DNA of 64,000 bases, taken from Hexactinellida sp. DTS-2022 (lineage: Eukaryota; Porifera; Hexactinellida). Below are positions 15,001 to 28,047 of this stretch, piece after piece. The notes under the pieces were generated by a model, which saw only the letters and a list, made by a program, of their open reading frames with translations, had not been told where the DNA came from and did no database searches. The stretch lies in contig JAPNXP010000002.1 of the NCBI GenBank assembly GCA_028753945.1, positions 1 to 64,000 of the forward strand. The letters are read 5' to 3'. Position 1 is the first letter of the stretch. Every line of letters starts with the position of its first letter. The position numbers and the translations under genes are program-made.

Positions 15001-18000
15001 TTTTTAAAGTGACCTGGATTGTTTATTGTCAAACAGTCACCTTCCAAATGTACTTTTATAGCATTCTTGAAATCTATCTTCTTATGGTTAAAAATTGGCT
15101 GGGAACGAAGGGAGTGATAGAATTCTTCTTATTAATTGTCTTTTATGAGGTATAGTGAAAGGACTGGCTATCTTTATGTGATGTTTGGGATGTCTGGTGA
15201 AAAGTAAATCTCTTTTTAAAGTGACCTGGATTGTTTATTGTCAAACAGTCACCTTCCAAATGTACTTTTATAGCATTCTTGAAATCTATCTTCTTATGGT
15301 TAAAAATTGGCTGGGAACGAAGGGAGTGATAGAATTCTTCTTATTAATTGTCTTTTATGAGGTATAGTGAAAGGACTGGCTATCTTTATGTGATGTTTGG
15401 GATGTCTGGTGAAAAGTAAATCTCTTTTTAAAGTGACCTGGATTGTTTATTGTCAAACAGTCACCTTCCAAATGTACTTTTATAGCATTCTTGAAATCTA
15501 TCTTCTTATGGTTAAAAATTGGCTGGGAACGAAGGGAGTGATAGAATTCTTCTTATTAATTGTCTTTTATGAGGTATAGTGAAAGGACTGGCTATCTTTA
15601 TGTGATGTTTGGGATGTCTGGTGAAAAGTAAATCTCTTTTTAAAGTGACCTGGATTGTTTATTGTCAAACAGTCACCTTCCAAATGTACTTTTATAGCAT
15701 TCTTGAAATCTATCTTCTTATGGTTAAAAATTGGCTGGGAACGAAGGGAGTGATAGAATTCTTCTTATTAATTGTCTTTTATGAGGTATAGTGAAAGGAC
15801 TGGCTATCTTTATGTGATGTTTGGGATGTCTGGTGAAAAGTAAATCTCTTTTTAAAGTGACCTGGATTGTTTATTGTCAAACAGTCACCTTCCAAATGTA
15901 CTTTTATAGCATTCTTGAAATCTATCTTCTTATGGTTAAAAATTGGCTGGGAACGAAGGGAGTGATAGAATTCTTCTTATTAATTGTCTTTTATGAGGTA
16001 TAGTGAAAGGACTGGCTATCTTTATGTGATGTTTGGGATGTCTGGTGAAAAGTAAATCTCTTTTTAAAGTGACCTGGATTGTTTATTGTCAAACAGTCAC
16101 CTTCCAAATGTACTTTTATAGCATTCTTGAAATCTATCTTCTTATGGTTAAAAATTGGCTGGGAACGAAGGGAGTGATAGAATTCTTCTTATTAATTGTC
16201 TTTTATGAGGTATAGTGAAAGGACTGGCTATCTTTATGTGATGTTTGGGATGTCTGGTGAAAAGTAAATCTCTTTTTAAAGTGACCTGGATTGTTTATTG
16301 TCAAACAGTCACCTTCCAAATGTACTTTTATAGCATTCTTGAAATCTATCTTCTTATGGTTAAAAATTGGCTGGGAACGAAGGGAGTGATAGAATTCTTC
16401 TTATTAATTGTCTTTTATGAGGTATAGTGAAAGGACTGGCTATCTTTATGTGATGTTTGGGATGTCTGGTGAAAAGTAAATCTCTTTTTAAAGTGACCTG
16501 GATTGTTTATTGTCAAACAGTCACCTTCCAAATGTACTTTTATAGCATTCTTGAAATCTATCTTCTTATGGTTAAAAATTGGCTGGGAACGAAGGGAGTG
16601 ATAGAATTCTTCTTATTAATTGTCTTTTATGAGGTATAGTGAAAGGACTGGCTATCTTTATGTGATGTTTGGGATGTCTGGTGAAAAGTAAATCTCTTTT
16701 TAAAGTGACCTGGATTGTTTATTGTCAAACAGTCACCTTCCAAATGTACTTTTATAGCATTCTTGAAATCTATCTTCTTATGGTTAAAAATTGGCTGGGA
16801 ACGAAGGGAGTGATAGAATTCTTCTTATTAATTGTCTTTTATGAGGTATAGTGAAAGGACTGGCTATCTTTATGTGATGTTTGGGATGTCTGGTGAAAAG
16901 TAAATCTCTTTTTAAAGTGACCTGGATTGTTTATTGTCAAACAGTCACCTTCCAAATGTACTTTTATAGCATTCTTGAAATCTATCTTCTTATGGTTAAA
17001 AATTGGCTGGGAACGAAGGGAGTGATAGAATTCTTCTTATTAATTGTCTTTTATGAGGTATAGTGAAAGGACTGGCTATCTTTATGTGATGTTTGGGATG
17101 TCTGGTGAAAAGTAAATCTCTTTTTAAAGTGACCTGGATTGTTTATTGTCAAACAGTCACCTTCCAAATGTACTTTTATAGCATTCTTGAAATCTATCTT
17201 CTTATGGTTAAAAATTGGCTGGGAACGAAGGGAGTGATAGAATTCTTCTTATTAATTGTCTTTTATGAGGTATAGTGAAAGGACTGGCTATCTTTATGTG
17301 ATGTTTGGGATGTCTGGTGAAAAGTAAATCTCTTTTTAAAGTGACCTGGATTGTTTATTGTCAAACAGTCACCTTCCAAATGTACTTTTATAGCATTCTT
17401 GAAATCTATCTTCTTATGGTTAAAAATTGGCTGGGAACGAAGGGAGTGATAGAATTCTTCTTATTAATTGTCTTTTATGAGGTATAGTGAAAGGACTGGC
17501 TATCTTTATGTGATGTTTGGGATGTCTGGTGAAAAGTAAATCTCTTTTTAAAGTGACCTGGATTGTTTATTGTCAAACAGTCACCTTCCAAATGTACTTT
17601 TATAGCATTCTTGAAATCTATCTTCTTATGGTTAAAAATTGGCTGGGAACGAAGGGAGTGATAGAATTCTTCTTATTAATTGTCTTTTATGAGGTATAGT
17701 GAAAGGACTGGCTATCTTTATGTGATGTTTGGGATGTCTGGTGAAAAGTAAATCTCTTTTTAAAGTGACCTGGATTGTTTATTGTCAAACAGTCACCTTC
17801 CAAATGTACTTTTATAGCATTCTTGAAATCTATCTTCTTATGGTTAAAAATTGGCTGGGAACGAAGGGAGTGATAGAATTCTTCTTATTAATTGTCTTTT
17901 ATGAGGTATAGTGAAAGGACTGGCTATCTTTATGTGATGTTTGGGATGTCTGGTGAAAAGTAAATCTCTTTTTAAAGTGACCTGGATTGTTTATTGTCAA

Positions 18001-21000
18001 ACAGTCACCTTCCAAATGTACTTTTATAGCATTCTTGAAATCTATCTTCTTATGGTTAAAAATTGGCTGGGAACGAAGGGAGTGATAGAATTCTTCTTAT
18101 TAATTGTCTTTTATGAGGTATAGTGAAAGGACTGGCTATCTTTATGTGATGTTTGGGATGTCTGGTGAAAAGTAAATCTCTTTTTAAAGTGACCTGGATT
18201 GTTTATTGTCAAACAGTCACCTTCCAAATGTACTTTTATAGCATTCTTGAAATCTATCTTCTTATGGTTAAAAATTGGCTGGGAACGAAGGGAGTGATAG
18301 AATTCTTCTTATTAATTGTCTTTTATGAGGTATAGTGAAAGGACTGGCTATCTTTATGTGATGTTTGGGATGTCTGGTGAAAAGTAAATCTCTTTTTAAA
18401 GTGACCTGGATTGTTTATTGTCAAACAGTCACCTTCCAAATGTACTTTTATAGCATTCTTGAAATCTATCTTCTTATGGTTAAAAATTGGCTGGGAACGA
18501 AGGGAGTGATAGAATTCTTCTTATTAATTGTCTTTTATGAGGTATAGTGAAAGGACTGGCTATCTTTATGTGATGTTTGGGATGTCTGGTGAAAAGTAAA
18601 TCTCTTTTTAAAGTGACCTGGATTGTTTATTGTCAAACAGTCACCTTCCAAATGTACTTTTATAGCATTCTTGAAATCTATCTTCTTATGGTTAAAAATT
18701 GGCTGGGAACGAAGGGAGTGATAGAATTCTTCTTATTAATTGTCTTTTATGAGGTATAGTGAAAGGACTGGCTATCTTTATGTGATGTTTGGGATGTCTG
18801 GTGAAAAGTAAATCTCTTTTTAAAGTGACCTGGATTGTTTATTGTCAAACAGTCACCTTCCAAATGTACTTTTATAGCATTCTTGAAATCTATCTTCTTA
18901 TGGTTAAAAATTGGCTGGGAACGAAGGGAGTGATAGAATTCTTCTTATTAATTGTCTTTTATGAGGTATAGTGAAAGGACTGGCTATCTTTATGTGATGT
19001 TTGGGATGTCTGGTGAAAAGTAAATCTCTTTTTAAAGTGACCTGGATTGTTTATTGTCAAACAGTCACCTTCCAAATGTACTTTTATAGCATTCTTGAAA
19101 TCTATCTTCTTATGGTTAAAAATTGGCTGGGAACGAAGGGAGTGATAGAATTCTTCTTATTAATTGTCTTTTATGAGGTATAGTGAAAGGACTGGCTATC
19201 TTTATGTGATGTTTGGGATGTCTGGTGAAAAGTAAATCTCTTTTTAAAGTGACCTGGATTGTTTATTGTCAAACAGTCACCTTCCAAATGTACTTTTATA
19301 GCATTCTTGAAATCTATCTTCTTATGGTTAAAAATTGGCTGGGAACGAAGGGAGTGATAGAATTCTTCTTATTAATTGTCTTTTATGAGGTATAGTGAAA
19401 GGACTGGCTATCTTTATGTGATGTTTGGGATGTCTGGTGAAAAGTAAATCTCTTTTTAAAGTGACCTGGATTGTTTATTGTCAAACAGTCACCTTCCAAA
19501 TGTACTTTTATAGCATTCTTGAAATCTATCTTCTTATGGTTAAAAATTGGCTGGGAACGAAGGGAGTGATAGAATTCTTCTTATTAATTGTCTTTTATGA
19601 GGTATAGTGAAAGGACTGGCTATCTTTATGTGATGTTTGGGATGTCTGGTGAAAAGTAAATCTCTTTTTAAAGTGACCTGGATTGTTTATTGTCAAACAG
19701 TCACCTTCCAAATGTACTTTTATAGCATTCTTGAAATCTATCTTCTTATGGTTAAAAATTGGCTGGGAACGAAGGGAGTGATAGAATTCTTCTTATTAAT
19801 TGTCTTTTATGAGGTATAGTGAAAGGACTGGCTATCTTTATGTGATGTTTGGGATGTCTGGTGAAAAGTAAATCTCTTTTTAAAGTGACCTGGATTGTTT
19901 ATTGTCAAACAGTCACCTTCCAAATGTACTTTTATAGCATTCTTGAAATCTATCTTCTTATGGTTAAAAATTGGCTGGGAACGAAGGGAGTGATAGAATT
20001 CTTCTTATTAATTGTCTTTTATGAGGTATAGTGAAAGGACTGGCTATCTTTATGTGATGTTTGGGATGTCTGGTGAAAAGTAAATCTCTTTTTAAAGTGA
20101 CCTGGATTGTTTATTGTCAAACAGTCACCTTCCAAATGTACTTTTATAGCATTCTTGAAATCTATCTTCTTATGGTTAAAAATTGGCTGGGAACGAAGGG
20201 AGTGATAGAATTCTTCTTATTAATTGTCTTTTATGAGGTATAGTGAAAGGACTGGCTATCTTTATGTGATGTTTGGGATGTCTGGTGAAAAGTAAATCTC
20301 TTTTTAAAGTGACCTGGATTGTTTATTGTCAAACAGTCACCTTCCAAATGTACTTTTATAGCATTCTTGAAATCTATCTTCTTATGGTTAAAAATTGGCT
20401 GGGAACGAAGGGAGTGATAGAATTCTTCTTATTAATTGTCTTTTATGAGGTATAGTGAAAGGACTGGCTATCTTTATGTGATGTTTGGGATGTCTGGTGA
20501 AAAGTAAATCTCTTTTTAAAGTGACCTGGATTGTTTATTGTCAAACAGTCACCTTCCAAATGTACTTTTATAGCATTCTTGAAATCTATCTTCTTATGGT
20601 TAAAAATTGGCTGGGAACGAAGGGAGTGATAGAATTCTTCTTATTAATTGTCTTTTATGAGGTATAGTGAAAGGACTGGCTATCTTTATGTGATGTTTGG
20701 GATGTCTGGTGAAAAGTAAATCTCTTTTTAAAGTGACCTGGATTGTTTATTGTCAAACAGTCACCTTCCAAATGTACTTTTATAGCATTCTTGAAATCTA
20801 TCTTCTTATGGTTAAAAATTGGCTGGGAACGAAGGGAGTGATAGAATTCTTCTTATTAATTGTCTTTTATGAGGTATAGTGAAAGGACTGGCTATCTTTA
20901 TGTGATGTTTGGGATGTCTGGTGAAAAGTAAATCTCTTTTTAAAGTGACCTGGATTGTTTATTGTCAAACAGTCACCTTCCAAATGTACTTTTATAGCAT

Positions 21001-24000
21001 TCTTGAAATCTATCTTCTTATGGTTAAAAATTGGCTGGGAACGAAGGGAGTGATAGAATTCTTCTTATTAATTGTCTTTTATGAGGTATAGTGAAAGGAC
21101 TGGCTATCTTTATGTGATGTTTGGGATGTCTGGTGAAAAGTAAATCTCTTTTTAAAGTGACCTGGATTGTTTATTGTCAAACAGTCACCTTCCAAATGTA
21201 CTTTTATAGCATTCTTGAAATCTATCTTCTTATGGTTAAAAATTGGCTGGGAACGAAGGGAGTGATAGAATTCTTCTTATTAATTGTCTTTTATGAGGTA
21301 TAGTGAAAGGACTGGCTATCTTTATGTGATGTTTGGGATGTCTGGTGAAAAGTAAATCTCTTTTTAAAGTGACCTGGATTGTTTATTGTCAAACAGTCAC
21401 CTTCCAAATGTACTTTTATAGCATTCTTGAAATCTATCTTCTTATGGTTAAAAATTGGCTGGGAACGAAGGGAGTGATAGAATTCTTCTTATTAATTGTC
21501 TTTTATGAGGTATAGTGAAAGGACTGGCTATCTTTATGTGATGTTTGGGATGTCTGGTGAAAAGTAAATCTCTTTTTAAAGTGACCTGGATTGTTTATTG
21601 TCAAACAGTCACCTTCCAAATGTACTTTTATAGCATTCTTGAAATCTATCTTCTTATGGTTAAAAATTGGCTGGGAACGAAGGGAGTGATAGAATTCTTC
21701 TTATTAATTGTCTTTTATGAGGTATAGTGAAAGGACTGGCTATCTTTATGTGATGTTTGGGATGTCTGGTGAAAAGTAAATCTCTTTTTAAAGTGACCTG
21801 GATTGTTTATTGTCAAACAGTCACCTTCCAAATGTACTTTTATAGCATTCTTGAAATCTATCTTCTTATGGTTAAAAATTGGCTGGGAACGAAGGGAGTG
21901 ATAGAATTCTTCTTATTAATTGTCTTTTATGAGGTATAGTGAAAGGACTGGCTATCTTTATGTGATGTTTGGGATGTCTGGTGAAAAGTAAATCTCTTTT
22001 TAAAGTGACCTGGATTGTTTATTGTCAAACAGTCACCTTCCAAATGTACTTTTATAGCATTCTTGAAATCTATCTTCTTATGGTTAAAAATTGGCTGGGA
22101 ACGAAGGGAGTGATAGAATTCTTCTTATTAATTGTCTTTTATGAGGTATAGTGAAAGGACTGGCTATCTTTATGTGATGTTTGGGATGTCTGGTGAAAAG
22201 TAAATCTCTTTTTAAAGTGACCTGGATTGTTTATTGTCAAACAGTCACCTTCCAAATGTACTTTTATAGCATTCTTGAAATCTATCTTCTTATGGTTAAA
22301 AATTGGCTGGGAACGAAGGGAGTGATAGAATTCTTCTTATTAATTGTCTTTTATGAGGTATAGTGAAAGGACTGGCTATCTTTATGTGATGTTTGGGATG
22401 TCTGGTGAAAAGTAAATCTCTTTTTAAAGTGACCTGGATTGTTTATTGTCAAACAGTCACCTTCCAAATGTACTTTTATAGCATTCTTGAAATCTATCTT
22501 CTTATGGTTAAAAATTGGCTGGGAACGAAGGGAGTGATAGAATTCTTCTTATTAATTGTCTTTTATGAGGTATAGTGAAAGGACTGGCTATCTTTATGTG
22601 ATGTTTGGGATGTCTGGTGAAAAGTAAATCTCTTTTTAAAGTGACCTGGATTGTTTATTGTCAAACAGTCACCTTCCAAATGTACTTTTATAGCATTCTT
22701 GAAATCTATCTTCTTATGGTTAAAAATTGGCTGGGAACGAAGGGAGTGATAGAATTCTTCTTATTAATTGTCTTTTATGAGGTATAGTGAAAGGACTGGC
22801 TATCTTTATGTGATGTTTGGGATGTCTGGTGAAAAGTAAATCTCTTTTTAAAGTGACCTGGATTGTTTATTGTCAAACAGTCACCTTCCAAATGTACTTT
22901 TATAGCATTCTTGAAATCTATCTTCTTATGGTTAAAAATTGGCTGGGAACGAAGGGAGTGATAGAATTCTTCTTATTAATTGTCTTTTATGAGGTATAGT
23001 GAAAGGACTGGCTATCTTTATGTGATGTTTGGGATGTCTGGTGAAAAGTAAATCTCTTTTTAAAGTGACCTGGATTGTTTATTGTCAAACAGTCACCTTC
23101 CAAATGTACTTTTATAGCATTCTTGAAATCTATCTTCTTATGGTTAAAAATTGGCTGGGAACGAAGGGAGTGATAGAATTCTTCTTATTAATTGTCTTTT
23201 ATGAGGTATAGTGAAAGGACTGGCTATCTTTATGTGATGTTTGGGATGTCTGGTGAAAAGTAAATCTCTTTTTAAAGTGACCTGGATTGTTTATTGTCAA
23301 ACAGTCACCTTCCAAATGTACTTTTATAGCATTCTTGAAATCTATCTTCTTATGGTTAAAAATTGGCTGGGAACGAAGGGAGTGATAGAATTCTTCTTAT
23401 TAATTGTCTTTTATGAGGTATAGTGAAAGGACTGGCTATCTTTATGTGATGTTTGGGATGTCTGGTGAAAAGTAAATCTCTTTTTAAAGTGACCTGGATT
23501 GTTTATTGTCAAACAGTCACCTTCCAAATGTACTTTTATAGCATTCTTGAAATCTATCTTCTTATGGTTAAAAATTGGCTGGGAACGAAGGGAGTGATAG
23601 AATTCTTCTTATTAATTGTCTTTTATGAGGTATAGTGAAAGGACTGGCTATCTTTATGTGATGTTTGGGATGTCTGGTGAAAAGTAAATCTCTTTTTAAA
23701 GTGACCTGGATTGTTTATTGTCAAACAGTCACCTTCCAAATGTACTTTTATAGCATTCTTGAAATCTATCTTCTTATGGTTAAAAATTGGCTGGGAACGA
23801 AGGGAGTGATAGAATTCTTCTTATTAATTGTCTTTTATGAGGTATAGTGAAAGGACTGGCTATCTTTATGTGATGTTTGGGATGTCTGGTGAAAAGTAAA
23901 TCTCTTTTTAAAGTGACCTGGATTGTTTATTGTCAAACAGTCACCTTCCAAATGTACTTTTATAGCATTCTTGAAATCTATCTTCTTATGGTTAAAAATT

Positions 24001-25157
24001 GGCTGGGAACGAAGGGAGTGATAGAATTCTTCTTATTAATTGTCTTTTATGAGGTATAGTGAAAGGACTGGCTATCTTTATGTGATGTTTGGGATGTCTG
24101 GTGAAAAGTAAATCTCTTTTTAAAGTGACCTGGATTGTTTATTGTCAAACAGTCACCTTCCAAATGTACTTTCATAGCATTCTTGAAATCTATCTTCTTA
24201 TGGTTAAAAATTGGCTGGGAACGAAGGGAGTGATAGAATTCTTCTTATTAATTGTCTTTTATGAGGTATAGTGAAAGGACTGGCTATCTTTATGTGATGT
24301 TTGGGATGTCTGGTGAAAAGTAAATCTCTTTTTAAAGTGACCTGGATTGTTTATTGTCAAACAGTCACCTTCCAAATGTACTTTTATAGCATTCTTGAAA
24401 TCTATCTTCTTATGGTTAAAAATTGGCTGGGAACGAAGGGAGTGATAGAATTCTTCTTATTAATTGTCTTTTATGAGGTATAGTGAAAGGACTGGCTATC
24501 TTTATGTGATGTTTGGGATGTCTGGTGAAAAGTAAATCTCTTTTTAAAGTGACCTGGATTGTTTATTGTCAAACAGTCACCTTCCAAATGTACTTTCATA
24601 GCATTCTTGAAATCTATCTTCTTATGGTTAAAAATTGGCTGGGAACGAAGGGAGTGATAGAATTCTTCTTTTTTATTGTCTTTGATGGAATATATTGTAA
24701 AGTATGGCTATCCTATGTGATGTTTGGGATGGCTGGTGAAAAGTAAATCTCTTTTTAAAGTGACCTGGATTGTTTATTGTCAAACAGTCACCTTCCAAAT
24801 GTACTATTATAGCATTCTTAAAATCTATCTTTGGTTGGTTAAAAATTGGCTGGGAACGAAGGGAGTGATAGAATTCTTCTTTTTTATTGTCTTTGATGGA
24901 ATATATTGTAAAGTATGGCTATCCTATGTGATGTGTTGGGATGTCTGGTGAAAAGTATATCTCTTTTCAAAGCGACCTGGATGGTTTATTGTCAAAGATT
25001 CCTCTTCCAAATGAACTATTATAGCATTCTTAAAATCTATTTTTCAATGGTTAAACATTTGCTGGGAACGAAGGAGACTAACTAAAGAATTCTTCTTTTT
25101 TATTGTCTTTGATGGAATATATTGTAAAGTATGGCTATCCTATGTGATGTGTTGGGA
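1..25157. repeat. 212-bp satellite DNA array, right edge included
   Basis: A head-to-tail array of a 212-bp AT-rich unit fills the first 25 kb and runs off the left end of the window. Each unit holds one EcoRI site (GAATTC), so the period can be read directly. About 116 units are essentially identical. The only changes I see before 24.6 kb are a one-base insertion near 10,238 and a T-to-C change at 24,173, repeated at 24,597. From about 24,670 the last units change to a second sequence type, with GAATTC spacings of 211 and 216 bp, and the array ends near 25,157. A 60-codon open frame recurs in every unit, but 212 is not a multiple of 3, so it cannot extend across units, and I do not regard it as a gene. 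The position fits a centromeric, pericentromeric or other heterochromatic block beside genes. No function can be read from the sequence. Confidence 0.97.
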
Positions 25158-25490
25158 TTAGCCAATTCTAAGTCGAGACTATTTTTTAATAACAAAATCG
25201 CCTTCCAAAGTGTCCAAAGGGTTAAATTAGAAAATCAATTCAAAAAGTGATCAATTTTTCAGATCATAATTATTTAACTTCTTCCTGCCGGCGGCGGCGG
25301 AACCTTGTTGAAAACCACTGGTTTAGACTGTAGAACTGAAGAGAATTACTCTTATTTTGGTTATTTTATACTATTTGTTATTATTTTTGTATAATCTTTC
25401 TAAATAGTTTAATTTTGGCTCAAGCTTCTTAATTTGATAATCTATTATTTCACATTTAATAACAACATTTCCAGAATAAATATGTATCAG
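25158..25490. other. Non-coding AT-rich spacer between satellite and SRPK 3' end
   Basis: About 330 bp of unique AT-rich sequence lies between the last decayed satellite unit and the SRPK stop codon. It contains a short GC-rich patch (GCCGGCGGCGGCGG near 25,290). It probably includes the SRPK 3' untranslated region. I see no gene or further repeat in it. Confidence 0.7.
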
Positions 25491-27412
<1,922 letters not shown>

Positions 27413-27459
27413 CTACAGTGGTACATAAACTAATAACTAATCTAACGAATAAATTCATT

Positions 27460-27987
27460 CTAGAATCGGAGCTTCTGGAAGAACCACTTGTTCTTTCCGG
27501 TCTTGTACCTAGAAAGGTAAACAACAGGTAAACAACAGGTAATAATACAACAAACAACAAACAAACAAATCTAACCTTTGCTCAAACACTTGCTTTACTA
27601 TCTCCCGAGCCTTGCGTCTCAGCTTTTTCTCTCGAAAGCAATCCTTGTTGACTTTCGAGGTGTCAAGTTTCAGTTCCACAGAGTACCTAAAGCTACAAAC
27701 AAATAGGATTCCTACAAATCAATAGGCAGGTACCTGGTGGGCATCAGGTGGTTGTAGTTGAGGAGTCGCACGAAGGGTTTTATGCGGCAGCGACGCGCGA
27801 CCTTCTTCTTGCCCATTCGCCGCGTGATCTTCCGCGGGTACCTCTCAATGCCGGCGACCAGCGCGTGGCTGAAGGCCTTGTCTTTGTCCTGTCCGCCCTC
27901 GAAGGTCTTGACGACCACGCCCTTCTTGCCCGCGTGGCGCCCGCCCAGGACAACCACCACCTTGTTCGGCTTCATTATTTTCCCCAT
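27460..27987 (-). CDS. RPL27: 60S ribosomal protein L27 (eL27)
   Basis: A structural protein of the large ribosomal subunit. Three exons, 27987-27734, 27686-27576 and 27508-27460, give 137 aa; the human protein has 136. The sequence starts [20 protein letters not shown], contains [16 protein letters not shown] and [10 protein letters not shown], and ends [15 protein letters not shown], all hallmarks of L27. Both introns are GT-AG (47 and 67 bp), and the joins preserve phase (ACC AG|G TAC and CAA AG|G TAC). The ATG is preceded by CTTTCCTTAGCTAA, which could be either a pyrimidine-rich cap region or a splice acceptor. The upstream gene stops only 60 bp away and SRPK starts 101 bp downstream on the same strand, which supports co-transcription. 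Confidence 0.97.
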
Positions 27988-28047
27988 TTAGCTAAGGAAA
28001 GTAAGCTATACTAAACAACAGTCGTAGAAATAAAAACATTTAATAGT

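Noticed and set aside
132-24951. A 60-codon open frame repeated in every satellite unit
   Set aside because: The unit length (212) is not a multiple of 3, the frame has no conserved variation pattern of a coding region, and identity is the same in and outside it. It is a by-product of a stop-poor stretch in the repeat.
1-25157. CENP-B box in the satellite
   Set aside because: The TTCG within TCCCTTCGTTCCCAG resembles the start of a CENP-B box, but the remaining essential positions (A and CGGG at the right spacing) are missing.
1-25157. CRISPR array
   Set aside because: The repeats are contiguous with no unique spacers, the unit is 212 bp, and the surrounding genes are those of an animal.
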